Both the position numbers and the translations under genes were made by a program. Below, piece after piece: positions 26,521 through 38,872 of a stretch of 64,000 nt of DNA. The notes under the pieces were generated by a model that worked only from the letters and a program-made list of their open reading frames with translations, searched no databases and was not told the DNA's origin. Origin of the DNA: Burhinus oedicnemus (taxonomy: Eukaryota > Chordata > Aves > Charadriiformes > Burhinidae); NCBI GenBank assembly GCA_008921705.1, contig VFFE01008908.1, positions 366,243-430,242 on the forward strand, in the 5' to 3' direction. The first letter of the stretch is position 1. Every line of letters begins with the position of its first letter.

Positions 26521-28739
26521 TCACGCGTAGCTGCCGGCCTCACCGCAACACCAGTTGACTTACAGTTCCACTAATGCTGAGTGGTTATGCCCAATACTGA
26601 ACCAGTGCGAAGCCTTCATTAAAATAAAAAGCAGCTCTATAATGATATTTACATGACATTCAAAGTGCTCTTTGTTCTTACAATAAAATACATTCCAGAT
26701 AATTCCACACTACCAACCATAGTTCCTATTATTCAATTTTGCCATTTTTTCTTATGTAAGCAAAGTTTTTTTTGTAACGTGTCCACTAATTATTACTTTT
26801 GTAAGGAAAGGTTCAGAAGTATTTAGACTCCTCGGAGAGTGAAGACAAATGCATTATAGAAATAATGCATTTAGCCTCCAGGAGTAACCCTCAGCTCAGT
26901 TATAAAAGCTCTTGCCAGTCAAATCTGCAGAATACGATTTGATTCAACTCTAGGGGAGGAAAGAGAAACACTTGCCTGCCTCCAAAGTTCAAGCAAAGAT
27001 GCTTGAATTGCAGCTGCCAAGATGGGAGGTGGCAGAAAATGGAGGATTTGAATCTAGGGGGAGAATAAGTAAAAAAAATATTTATACATTCTGTCGTTCA
27101 GCTCTAATTGCTTCAAAGATTATTTATTTTTCATTTTTTTGGAAAATAGCTTGCAGCTTCTTAACATATTTTTCAAAGAAGGAGCTGGAAGGCATAATAA
27201 AAAGCAAGCAGGGATATGCTTTCCGAATAGACTGAAATAATTAATGTGAGAATGCTTCCGCTCGAGCATTTTTTATGAACAGAAAATACATTATTTTTGC
27301 TTTTAAATTGGAGATAATTTGTTACACGGAAGTGGTGGTTTCTTTAATCTTGAAATAATGCTAATTATAATGGTATTTGGAATCTGAATTTTTGCAAAGC
27401 TATTCCCTTGTTTGCTGCTGACATAACGAAGCTACTTAAAGACTTCAGAGGCTTGTGGCACAGTCCCACTTTGTTTGCCTGTTGTCCCTCCTTGGTTTCC
27501 CAGTCCCAGACCTCATTACTCCCCTGATTTGACTGTGCGTGGGTTTCGTCTACTCTAGTTCACAGCCACTCCACAAGCAGATGGCTAGGACCATCCGTGG
27601 TCTAAACACAATCTTCTTATGCTTCCGTCATTAGCACCAGCTGTTTCCAGAGAGCGACCAAAGCTCACGGTCACAGCTAAGCCTCAAGAAACAGCAATGC
27701 CTCCCCACGCTACACCGCACCACGGCACGTTTTCAGGAGGCAGGTAAGGAAGGTTTCGTCCGTTTATTTTCCACTGAAAAACAGATTTTACTCATTCTGC
27801 TTTCACCTACTGTGCGATTGCCAGGGAGCTTAGTCACGGAGCTGTGCTAGGCACCTGCACAAACACAGACAAAAACCAAACCCAATCTTTGTCCCAAAAA
27901 GCTTATAGTCCAAGTACATCTCTGATCAGGTACATGGATGTACCTGGGCAGTCCCTTAGCATCCCTTTGATATCCAATCAAGGTCAGTTTGATTTAGCAC
28001 AGAGGTGGGTCCTGAGGCTTGAGGTCCTGCACGCTCCCTGTCCACGGCGCCCGGCAGCACCGGGGCTCTTCCCAGAGGTGTGGGCCATGCCGCGGGGCCG
28101 GACGGCGGGAACTCAGTGGGTGTATTTACCTTCTGGAAAGCAAATGCGGACACTGTTTCTGCAGCCACAGAGTTTCATTTGGCAGAGGAACCGGTGCTTA
28201 TCCACCAGGCAAGCCTGACACTCCCTCGTCTCTCATCAGGGTTGTGTACACAAACAGAAACAACAGGCTGCAGGTACATGTACGCGCCGTGTTCCTTTCT
28301 CCAGGCATCTTTCATTATTCAGCATGTTTTCACTGATGAACAACAAATTGTTAGTGGTGTAACAAGACAGGAACATGTGTTTGGGTACGGTGTGCTACCT
28401 GCAAAGCCTGGCACTTGCTCTGCCGAGCCGCAGTTCTCTGGCCTGGCAGGGTCAAAGCAGCAGTTAAGACAGCAACGCAGCATAGGATGGGACTGAGAAT
28501 GGGTAGATGAGAAAACCTGCGTTTGTCAAGGCTAGAAAATAACATGCAGAGGATGAGAGGCCATATTTTTGAGCCATTTTGGGGGGCCAATATTCCCTCT
28601 CCCCCATAAAATACAAACATAGTCTGGAATAGGGAGCTGGGTGAGGTCCCAGGTAAAGTGACTTCCAGGTTCTAGAGCTGACAGTGTTATTCAATGGGAT
28701 CAAAGGAAAAGCAGGGGCAGAGGGAATTGATTATAATGA

Positions 28740-28995
28740 GATATTTTTTTAGCGATGCTGAACATGGTGGAGAGCAAAACATCTGCAATGATATATCAAG
28801 AAAACAGGTTGAGCTTTTATTTTGAAGAGTGTTAGCTAGGTCAGAAGTGGGAAGATGGATAGACCTGTGAATCATCAGCATAGAGGTAGTAGTCAAATTT
28901 GTGTTTTCAGATGAAAGTGGATAAGGCCAAGCCTCTAAAAGAAAATCAGAAATAGATTTAAGAGAGATGAACCAGCAGAAAACAGAGACATAAGA
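28740..28995 (-). mobile_element. L2-like (CR1 superfamily) LINE remnant, RT palm region
   Basis: On the minus strand, bases 28893 down to 28850 read YYLYADDSQVYPSS, which contains the reverse-transcriptase catalytic YADD box (28871-28882) in the form typical of L2/L3-type LINEs ('HLYADDTQIY'). Downstream the plus strand reads 'AAACAGGTTGAGCTTTTATT', also familiar from these elements. The neighbouring minus frame 28687-29046 is a shifted reading of the same relic, carrying the next RT segment 'SDLANTLQNKSSTCFLDIS' in another frame, so frameshifts have accumulated. It is inactive. The limits are approximate, and the right side is cut by the older CR1 that follows. Confidence 0.65.
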
Positions 28996-29044
28996 CCAAG
29001 AAACAAGTTTTAAGAAGGATGGGGATGAAGGGTATTCACAGTTC

Positions 29045-29720
29045 AAACCAAGAGAGTCACGGGTTCTCGGGAGGTCACCTGGTGCATCCCTTTGCCCTAA
29101 GGCGGGATCAGTTATCCTCCTGCCTTTCCTTTCAGAAGTCTGTCTGCCCTGCTCTGGAAGGCCTCCAACGGTGGAGATCCCACAACCTCCGCAGGCTGTC
29201 TACCTTAGTGCTTTATTATCCTGATTGTTATGAAAGTTTCCTGATGTCTAACCGGAATCCTTCGCTGTAATTTAAGCCCATTATGTCATGTCCTTTCTAT
29301 CATGCACAGATTGTTTCTGTCTTCCCTGCCGCTGTTTCTTCTGTAATTACTTTCATGTCCCCTCTCAAGCGCTTATTGTTTAGGCTAAACAACCTCGTTC
29401 ATCCAATCTGTCCTGCTAGGTCGGGGTTTCTAGACTTTGTACTCAGCCTCCTTTCCAAGCAAGCAACATCTTTTTTTTGAAATAAGGAACCTAACCCAGG
29501 AAAAAGTGCTCCAGCCGGGGTCTGGGGCAGCGTTGAGAGAAGGGAATACTTCCCACGTCTCAAGGGTGATAGGTCTGTTTGAACACTGCAACTCGGCAAA
29601 TACCTTTATCACAGCGGGATGCCACCGCTGACTCCTGGCCAGGTTGTGATCAGTGATGACCCCAAATCAGTCAGTTTTTCCTCTGTGTAATTGGGTACCT
29701 TGTTATGCTTAAATACTGTC
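29045..29720 (-). mobile_element. Old CR1 LINE, 3' portion
   Basis: Successive segments follow the CR1 3' region in order on the plus strand: 'GGTCACCTGGTGCATCCC', 'CCTCCAACGGTGGAGATCCC', 'ACAACCTCC', 'TTTAAGCCCATTATGTC', 'GTGCTCCAGCCGGGGTCTGG' and 'GATGACCCCAAATCAGT'. The element therefore lies on the minus strand. It is much more diverged than the copy at 47454, has no usable frame, and lacks a clear terminal octamer at its 3' end. A short insertion or decayed part lies at about 29430-29500. Confidence 0.75.
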
Positions 29721-32380
29721 AATTTGCACCCATAAGACTTTCATTTGTGTGCTCAGCTGCATCCTGGGCAGGATTCTGCTCAGAAAGATAATTTAGTTGA
29801 GGATACGGTACATCTGTCCTCTGTATTTCTTAGCCCTTTATTTTTGATATTGCTCCTTTGGAGAAAATTATAAAAAGCTATCAATCTAAAATCAAATTAT
29901 TTTTCCATTAGACTTTAATGCCCATTGCATCTGGGCCCAAAAGACTTTCAAAATTTCTGTTATTTACAGACTTATGGAGTCTATGAAAGAATCAGAATGA
30001 CATTTTGTAAATAATGTTTTCCATTTTTTTCTGCAAATTTCTTTTTTTGAAATAGGACATTCCTCTATTTTATACATAGGTATTTGTTCAAAGAGGTAAG
30101 CATAGGTGTTTTGAATCTATCAATCTTTGGAAAAACATTTTCCATGACCAGAAGTGAATATTCACGTTTTCTTATATAAATATCCCTTTCACAAAACATC
30201 TACAGAAAAGTATAGATTTCCAACTCACGCAATGGCCCAGCATGACTTTATACCTTCCCCAAACCACTTGTCCCATCAGACACTCAGAACAGCAGCTTAC
30301 TCTATTGGAGCAAAACAGCCTGCATTTACAGTTTCCCCTTTTTTGTTTTCCTAGCTATTAGCTCTAGAAGTCTACTTCTGTTGGCAACTCGTACTGCTGG
30401 GTAATAATTTACTAGCTACCAGCACCTCAGCATGCCTGCGATGGTGTAGCAGCACAATCATTAGTTTCTATTCTGCAGTGGCAGGATGTGACAGGGAGTC
30501 TACGATTTCGGATGATTCTGGTGTCAACTAACTGTGACACTCCATCAAACCCTGCATCCTTAATGTCATGGAGAGTTACATCCTTTCATGGGTGATAAAG
30601 CATGGGCATTCTGACAACCCCGGTTTAAGTGTCCTCGTTGGCCTCGCTAGGCTCATGTCACTTCATTGTTTTATAACTTAAATTGTCTCATATTGAAAAT
30701 GAGGATTCAATTTGAGATTTTATTGTTAACCTTTAAGGGCCTTGGAGCTCAAAGTCTACTCAAGAGGTAAGTGAAGTTTATGCTCCAATTCTTAATCTAC
30801 CTTCAGTTACAGACTTCTGCACACGTACCCCATCGCTTCCTGATAGCTGTCTGAAAACTTTTCAGTTTTTAGTGACAAAAAAGAATGAACGTAGATCTTC
30901 AGCTGTTTCCAGGGATGTTTTTAAAGACAGGCTCATTTTTCTTCTGTTTGTTTGAATCTTGCCACTTGTTTCACTTTAAAATTTTATGTTAGAGCTGGAA
31001 AGAATTGTTCTTCTTGCCCAGCCTCCTCTTTGAGGAAAATGCTGTTAAAAAACAAAAATTCAATGAAGCTTCCAAAGGGCAAATGCTAACTTTTAAATTG
31101 AAAATGCTTTAAATTTTAGTTTATAACAGGAATCTTCTTTGTTCTTCAAGTGGTCATTTTTCTTTTATTAAAACCCGTTATTATCACAGAAGGCATGCTT
31201 TTTTGTGAAATACCATTTCAGTAGTCAAAACCCCGATTTTCCCTAAGGAAATATTTCAAGGGAAAACTTTTTACACGCCCAACTTAGCACCAAGTCTTCC
31301 CATTTAAACACCTCCACAAGTGGCCAAACTTTCAAAAGAGATGCTCTTCCACTTAGCCACCTGAAGGAAGCGTTTGAATTCTGAGCAGCTTTTGAAACAT
31401 CAGGCCACCTTGTTTGAGGTGTGTGAGAGAAAGATGTGCCCTTTTCAAGCTGTAGCTCCAATGACGGGTCCTTAAGAACTTTTGAAAAATTCCCCTTTAA
31501 GAAGAAGAGGATTAGATCAAGACGTGAATATTCCAGACATAAATATAGATATAACTCTGAAATCCATCTCTATTGCACGTGTTTGTATGCGATTATAGCT
31601 TGCTTTATCTTTGTATTTTCAGTGCAAGTCTTTTAGGTATGGACTCGAATGGACTCCAAATAAGCTATCTTCAGAACAGCATGAAAATTATTGCTGTTGA
31701 GAAAGATGTTGGTTTTGTTGCACAGAAACACACCTAATTTCTGTTTGTGCAGTTGAGATTTCTTCAGGCCAGGGCTGACATCCAGCATGCCATTAGGTAC
31801 GGAAAGAGGTCCATTGTGCTCCAAACTGGCAGAGAGCTTGCAAAAACTAAGCTTAAAGAGAGGTGGATCCAAGCCAATCCCACCGTCAGCTCTCAGATCT
31901 ACTCCCCCGTTCTTTCCCTGGAACAAGTAACCTTTTGCCCTTCCATTTTGTAAGGCATAAAGTAACTTCTTAATTAGGATTATTTTTTTCCCCTGCTGGA
32001 AAATGTATTAACAAAGATTATTCTCAAAGCATAAAACGGCTTCCTCTTTATCTGGCACAATGCTGCAACAGAGCAACCGAGAGGTTCACAGACCTCTAAG
32101 TCAAGATGCTGTACAGTATTTGCAATAATAGCTCAGAGAATACCATGAAATTGGGGGCTTTCAATCGTGCTCAAGATCACTCCTCCTTCTTTCTTTGTAT
32201 CACCCCTCCCTGTTTTAACTATGCCGTATGGACCTATCAAAGTATTATTTTTCCTAAAATAATCAGGTCTGGCCACTTCACTAGAAACAAACCTGTTGCT
32301 GAGAATATTATTTTGGATGCACTTCATGGGATGCAAAGAAAATATTAAACTTGAGGAAGGTCTCCTTCCATTTCCACAAG
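29721..32380. other. Non-coding sequence, nothing recognised
   Basis: AT-rich, with no gene and no repeat that I can name. The 29721-29800 part may still belong to the 5' side of the old CR1, but the similarity fades. Confidence 0.4.
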
Positions 32381-32491
32381 GCTCTGCAGGCAAGTCAACA
32401 AAACCTCATTGTCAATAACATCAAGGACTGTTGACAGATCTAATAAAATCAACATAGATTTATTTTCTGTGGCCATTGCCAAGTACAGATC
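32381..32491 (-). mobile_element. L2-like LINE remnant, RT motif A region
   Basis: The minus strand from 32491 downwards encodes DLYLAMATENKSMLILLDLS followed by TVLDVIDNEVLLTCL with no stop. This matches the L2-type RT segment 'LLLLDLSAAFDTVDH.ILL', including the motif A aspartate (in LLDLS). The Phe of AFD has become Leu and the motif's DTVDH is DVIDN, so it is a fossil. Flanking sequence is not recognisable as LINE. A 162-codon open frame on the plus strand (32409-32897) lies antisense to it and is not a gene. Confidence 0.7.
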
Positions 32492-33083
32492 AGCAAGAGA
32501 TAACTACCCTTATATTAAACACACATCTAAAGCCAACACAGTAGGGATGAAGGATGCTTGTGAAAGGCATAAACAGCCTTCTTCTGCTTGCATCATCCCA
32601 GAGATACTACAGAGATTAAAAATTCCTGTCAATATACGGGCTAAAATCACCCACTGTGAACAAACTCATGAATTACAAAGAACTGGCCATAGCGTCAACA
32701 AAGCAGAAGATTTTATCATCAGAGTGCTTTGCTTACTCCTCTCTGCTGTAAACTCTTGTCACACCAATCACGATGAAGGCGACAGCATCAAACAAAAATG
32801 CAGCAAGGACACATGTGAAACCGGGAAGGAGATTTTCCCATACATCCCCACTATGAAGACAAAGAAGCTGGTTTTGTGCTGCACATCAGAAGGGTGATCT
32901 GATAAAGCACTTTGCTTAAAGCCCTTCTGGAAAGATAAGCCCATCTGCTCTAGTAACAATACACAAGGAAAAACAAGCGCAAACCCCAAACAAACAAGCA
33001 GCCCCTCACACATCACAAGGTATGAGTGAGGAGCTTAACAGACTCTGGATGTATTTAGTCTGATTGCCAGAACTGTTTCCCCC

Positions 33084-33119
33084 ATATATATATATATACA
33101 CACACACATGCATGCATAT
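33084..33119. repeat. (TA)n-(CA)n-(TGCA)n compound microsatellite
   Basis: About seven TA units, then five CA units, then TGCATGCATATA. Alternating purine-pyrimidine throughout, so it is likely length-variable. Confidence 0.9.
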
Positions 33120-33804
33120 AATTATTTTCAGATGATCAGTGCAGATAAGATGCTGGACGCAAAGTTAAACTGATTTTCCTGGTGTTCCTAGGTGCCGTAT
33201 TTAAAAAATGGCATTATGTTGGCTACTTTCCAAACTTCATAGATCTTCCTGAACTAATAACCTACTCTAAGTGGAGAAGATAAGTCTGATGATGAAAAGG
33301 AAGAGTACTAACACGTCCTCTTTGATTTTGAGTAGATCAGTTCCGACTGAATTCAGCTGACTCATCTGGATGGCAAAGGTAAGGGTGGAGATGCTTCCCG
33401 TATGGGCTGAGACAATCTACTAGCAATACATCTACTACTCTCATCAGCTAAACCATTAGTAAACATTGATGCCAATGAGCAGTGAATTTGAAATTATTTC
33501 CCCTATAGGGCAAACAGAGCTGGAGTGTGCTCACGTATTTCTTGACAGGAAATAAGGCAAAACCCATGGTTTTGTAGTTTGGCTGCTACAAAACCCTGCA
33601 TGAGAATGGAAATAACCGTCATCTCTAGTGATCCTCAGCTGGTTTGGAGAAGTCGCTGGAGCATCTCTGGACCAAATCACTAAATGCCTTAGGGTGCTCT
33701 GTGTACTATCTCACTGGCATTATCTCAAGACCAAAATTTTGGTGATTGCTTCTAATTATGGCTCCTGGCAAGCGACACTCAAACAATTGACATTAAAGAG
33801 CATA

Positions 33805-33917
33805 CAGAATAATTTTAAATTTAAAATTAATTTTAATAATTAAAAAAATTACTAATAAAAGGAATGTAATAAAATAATAACATAAATTTGAAATTTAAAC
33901 TTACATTTAAATGTAAG
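33805..33917. repeat. AT-rich low-complexity tract with perfect palindrome
   Basis: Nearly pure A and T. It ends in CTTACATTTAAATGTAAG (33900-33917), which equals its own reverse complement. Confidence 0.8.
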
Positions 33918-34974
33918 AATTTAGAATGGGGAAACACAGGCACTTCTTAAGACAGAACTTAAGAAAGGCCATACAGGGTGGTAGCAAAGGTCTTTCTGCC
34001 TGCTGTCTTGTTGCCAGGGCTGAGAGGAGAGGCTCTGGGGAAGCGTGCCTGAACAGGACAACGACGTTACGCCTGCCTGGGATGCTCCTGCCATGAACTG
34101 CAGCAAAATGTAGAAGTGTTACCAGGACAGCTTTTCTATGACTTTTCTAGGAATAAGAAATAAATGTTTTTCTTTTAATTAGACATCTTGGTGTATGTCC
34201 TCGCTGAACTAAACATTGTCTTGAACTACGTCTTTCCCCTTGTCTGCTTTCTTTTCAAATTACTCTCAGTAACTTATATTAAATGATAACACATACTGTT
34301 TAAAACATTGCCTGGTTTGCTATGTAGCATCATCTGCCTTCTAGATAAAAACCAATAATTCTTGGTGTCTTAATCTAAATTTTAATTTTGTCTGTGAATT
34401 TATTTTAATTTCATCTGCACTTCTGGATTGCACTTATTATAGGAAGCAAAAATCCTATTTCCAAGCTGGCAGCAGCCCAGGAGTACCTGAAGCCTTAAGA
34501 AAAGATTTCCTCCTCTACACCTGGTCTCCATCCCCTTTCTAGCAACAGAAGACTGAGCACCTATGGAAGCACAGATGATCCCCTGGATGGCTCCAGTAGA
34601 CGCTTGAAGAGCTACAAGGTTTTGAGGCCCATTGGCCACTGGAAATGCGGGACCCCAGTTACGCCTATCCCCTTTCTCCCTCCTGGGCAGGCAGGCAAAG
34701 GAGAGCGCAGTTCAAAAGCAGTTTTTATTTGAGCAAAGACCTGCAAAGCCAGAATAAAAATTGGAAGGTAAAAATGACAGTAAAGTACTCTACTGATCCA
34801 GATTCTTCGCTTAAAACTACTCACTCAAAGGCACTACAGGGGTAATAGCAGAAATATCTGGCCCATTATCCCGCCACACGGGCATCACTGCTCTCTCCTA
34901 TTCTGTCTTTGTTGGGCCTGATGCGATGAGCTCCTTTAGGAAAACAGAGATCCAATTGCAGAGCACTTTTACAG

Positions 34975-35062
34975 GGTGTCCGGAGCAGGGACTCCTTGCT
35001 GCAAGGCTTGTAAACTCTTGAGTGCTATCCCAATGGCAAATAAGTTACTACAATAAAGAATA
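34975..35062 (+). mobile_element. L2-like LINE 3' tail
   Basis: 'AGCAGGGACTCCTTGCTGCA', then 'TTGTAAACTCTTGAGTGC', 'CAATGGCAAATAAG' and 'ACAATAAAGAATAATGC', follow the order of the common sauropsid tail 'GGGCAGGGACTGTCT...CAGCGCCTAGCACAATGGGG...AATACAAATAATAAT'. The corresponding mammalian sequence is the L2 3' end. It is degenerate. Upstream, 'TTGGGCCTGATGCGATGAGC' at 34913-34932 may be part of another old repeat. Confidence 0.5.
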
Positions 35063-36722
35063 ATGCTAATACATTAGAACTTCTGCTCTGCCAGTTGTAC
35101 GGTATTATTTGTGTGTGGCTGTGACTTAAAAGCTGCAGCTCTTTTGATGGTCACAAACAGACTGGGAATAGCAGATGTATTTTTTGTAGTAATTATTGTT
35201 TATCAGAAAAAAGATTGCCTAGACAAACAGCAAAGTACATCTCTAGCCATCTCTACTGACTAAAAAGGATCTTAAACACAGTAAAAGCACACACTGGATG
35301 TGATTCTCCTCCACCGTACACTTTTATAGCCTCCAACAGAGCTGTGAAAGTTCCTTTCCCTCTATCACGGAAGCACTTAGGTGGGTACTGCAGAAAGATG
35401 TTAAGTAACGGAACGGGAAAATCCTGGTTCCTCGTGGAAAACAACAAGGTGTGAGCTAATTAAGCAGCCTTTTGTGAGATGACAGATTTCTTTTTAGAAC
35501 TTCCTACAGTTCCACGCTTCACGTCGGCGCTGTACAAAAGCACGGCGTTGGATTAAGATGCTAGGCTGATTTACTTCCCCTATGCCACTTGCAAGAAGCA
35601 GACTCGTAAGCTGCTGTTGTCCCAGCAGTCCGTGATGTACCTAGAGCGTGGTCAAAGAGGACTTCAGCTTCCAGTAAGCTTAACCCCTCTTTGAGTGTAA
35701 ATTGATCACTTAACATTAAAAAAAAGAAAAAGTCAATTTTGCATCTGACCCGTTCACCTTCATATGACGACATGACATCTTAAAATCATAGTAAGTATTA
35801 GAAAAATTATGTTTTAAATATGAGCCTTTGTATCTTTTACCACATTCTCTCCTGCAGTGGTTATTACCTAATAATTTTTGACACTAGTGATTAAATATAA
35901 AAGTTTTACATTTTATGATTCTATTTCAAATACACAATTGCTAGCATATATATCAAGGCAAAAATTAAGCCTTTCTTAAAGAGTCTGTAATTATATTTAT
36001 GCATTAAAGTGTCAACTGTTTAAAATGAATGATTTCAAACAATATTTTTATGTAATTGTTTTAAAAATCAAACTATTAATCAGACTTTATTGTCAATCTC
36101 AACTAATGGCTCGCGTTTCAATATTTTAGACCGCTCAGGACATTCTCTAATTTGAGAAATCTTTATAAGCAATTTAAACCATTACTTAAACAACAACCAC
36201 GACTAAACTGGTGATCACACTCGATAATCCAAAACCCCTCGGCAGCAGAATTTGGGCTGTAACGTCAGCAAAATCCATCACCGAGAAAGCACTTCACGGC
36301 TCACAGTTCTCTGCAACACTCAAAATATAAGAGGAAGGAAAAATGAGGCCTTTCTTGAGGAGTTCAGGAGCAGGAAACTTTAAAAATTTTATTTCAACAG
36401 TGATTTATTTTTCTGGCCTCTGTTTCCTAAATCTTTTTATACACTTGCTTAGGAGGCCAGATGTCCCTCCCAGTCAATAATATATATACAAAATAGTCTT
36501 CAAGTTCTGTTCTTCCCTAAAATGGTGTTGCTTTTGCCACTTAGTGTATGTCATAGAGCAAAACTGGGGCCTGAGTCAGTGATGTTGCTGTTTACTCAAA
36601 TGCCACTGGGTATATGAATCACGTCTGAAGTCACGGATATTTTTAATATCCATTTCTCAGATGATGAGCTCACATTGCGCAATAATTTCAGGCCAACAGC
36701 AAATCCCAAAGAATTTAGGATG

Positions 36723-36762
36723 TGGCAGCCAGTGAAGGTGCCTGGCAGCCAGTGAGGATGCC
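36723..36762. repeat. 20-bp tandem duplication
   Basis: TGGCAGCCAGTGAAGGTGCC is followed directly by TGGCAGCCAGTGAGGATGCC, with two differences in twenty. Confidence 0.85.
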
Positions 36763-38483
36763 TCAAAAAGGATGATTTAAAAGATGGGGAGTTAATTTAT
36801 AAGTTTTTAAACAGCGTGCCAAGGGAAAAATAAGTCTTCTGTACATCTGCCTACATTTTTTGAGATCAGATTTCAGTCACTGAATGATAAAACAAAATGA
36901 AACAAAATGGAAAAAAAAAAAAAAGAAAAACCCAACAAAAACCAGATGAGTGGATTTGCATGGGAGATGATTTATTCTTTAGTTTGCCTGCAGGAAAAAA
37001 ACAAAGTGATACTGCAATTTGATAGGTACATATTTTCAAATAACACATCTAGCTCAATTGCAGATACGGACTTCTGGATCGTAACTGCAGCTTTTAATTC
37101 TGCTTTGACAAATTTATGTAAATAAATAGACCAGGAATGGACAGTCACTGGAAGTCTAAATCTCTTTTATGTAATCTTCGTCTGAGCTTCCCCACTGGAG
37201 GCTATCTGTTAACTGGACGTGAATTATTGCTCGTGCTTGTTTCCCTCACGAGTAGTACTCCAGGTGACTACAGCTGCTGTTCAAAGAAAGCAACTGTCTT
37301 CATATGATTCAAAATGTAAATGTGGCTGGGGCATTTTTTCTGATTTTGCCAATTATCAGATATGATTTCTGCAATTTTGCCAGTCCTTACAAAAACCCTC
37401 ACCCATGGAAGTGATCTTTGCATGGGATCACCCCTCTCATGGGAATCCAATACCTTGAATTCCCCTATTAGCTCTGGATTAAGAATACCCTAAAAAAGTA
37501 AATGGTGACCTAGTTACTCTGCCACATTTCTCTGGGTTTCACTTGATTTATACCAAAAACTATAAATCAGTCCATATTTGTTCATACTTGGCCTGACATC
37601 ACTTGACGCTCAGCCCACGATTGCCAGAAGGTCCATGAACCTCACTGAACCTGACTTAAGCTATGGATTTGTAATAAAAGCTCAAACAAAGCAACTTTCA
37701 CCCTGTTGCAGGTTTCATTAAGGAAACTTTAGCATTGCTCTAGGAATAACACTATACTTGCTTAGAGGTTAACAAAAGGTTATTAAAAAATTAAGATCGG
37801 AACTCTCAGTGCAAATTAATCCGCCCAGGTCTGGAAGATTGTTGGATGAAAACAAAAATCTGTAAATAAAGTATTTCAGAGGCTTTAAACTTGACACTGA
37901 GGATGACACTTCAGGCTGGATTGCAAGACTTCAACAGAAGGTTGCAGTGGCCCCCGGACAGATATCCAAGGAAAAAAAAATACAAAGGGATTTTCGATGT
38001 ATGGATCTGGCACGCAGCAAAGTTTGATTATTTTGATGAATTTGGCTCAGACACTAAAGGTACAGCCGCAGGTCAAACACAGCACACTTTCGTGTTGCAC
38101 TTTTTGATGCTATTTGGTAGAGGAGGACTGCAGTAAGTGGAAAGGATAACTACATTTTCTGAGTGCTGATGATTTCCTTAGCCTCTTACAGTTAAACTCA
38201 ATGGCACCAAAATAAAAAAGAGCATAAGGATGAAAGCAGCAATAAAGAAAGCATCACCAGATATTCTTACATACTGCAGGATCAAATCATTGACCAGTAA
38301 TACTTTCAGTAGCTTTTGATTCTCTGGACAGGTAATTCTACTAGAACTGGACTACATCTCCTGTCTACCCGTAGATGTGGAATACACCAGGAAAGTACGT
38401 TCTTGAATAGCCATCCGAAACGTGAACGGTTCCCCTGCCTATTACAATGCCGGCTTTGCTTCGTATATGATGAGGAGTGGGTT

Positions 38484-38497
38484 CTTTTTTTTTTTTT
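38484..38497. repeat. Poly-T tract
   Basis: An uninterrupted T run of about fourteen bases. Confidence 0.8.
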
Positions 38498-38725
38498 GTC
38501 CCAACAGTCATGGTAAAGCATTTGGTATATACTGCAAACGTCATTGCTTACCGAAGGTGCAGACAGTTGGCTTTACTAGGCGATTTCCTGACTTTTAAGA
38601 CTGCATTCTTCTAGCCAATCTTGCTGTACTTTAAACTGCATTGTATGAGTTTCCCTTTCCTTTTTGGAATAGTATAATTTGCTTCATAAATTACATATGG
38701 TGGAAGCCTGTTGAATGAATAACCT

Positions 38726-38872
38726 TGTTGCACAGAAAATTAATTCTTTTGACAGGTTTATTCCTTTAACAGATATTTGGTGGAGGATTTTACTGCATTA
38801 TTGTATATATTGTGGCTTGCTGCACAGAAAATGTTTCACAGCATTTCAGCAGATTTATTCCTTTAACAGAAA
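38726..38872. repeat. Imperfect ~95-bp duplication
   Basis: The pair TTGCACAGAAAAT (about 38728) and TTTATTCCTTTAACAGA (about 38757) recurs in the same order as CTGCACAGAAAAT (about 38820) and TTTATTCCTTTAACAGA (about 38854). The sequence between the words differs in length, so indels followed the duplication. Confidence 0.65.

Larger units (their letters stand above)
22593..28739. other. AT-rich non-coding sequence with possible regulatory blocks
   Basis: No gene or recognised mobile element. Blocks at 23100-23240 and 26350-26520 are listed separately. A GC-richer segment at 28010-28240 has overlapping open frames up to 138 codons in two plus frames but no domain I recognise. Confidence 0.4.
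32492..34974. other. Non-coding sequence, nothing recognised
   Basis: Contains the TA/CA microsatellite at 33084-33119 and a very AT-rich segment at 33805-33917 ending in an 18-base palindrome. No gene recognised. Confidence 0.4.

Noticed and set aside
28019..28496. GC-richer region with 105- and 138-codon frames
   Set aside because: The two frames overlap in different phases and neither shows a domain. Low stop frequency from higher GC explains them.
32409..32897. Plus-strand open frame of 162 codons, the longest outside the CR1
   Set aside because: Its 5' part is antisense to an L2-like RT fossil, the product (KIN- and Cys-rich, no domain) resembles nothing, and there is no promoter, CpG island or splice context.
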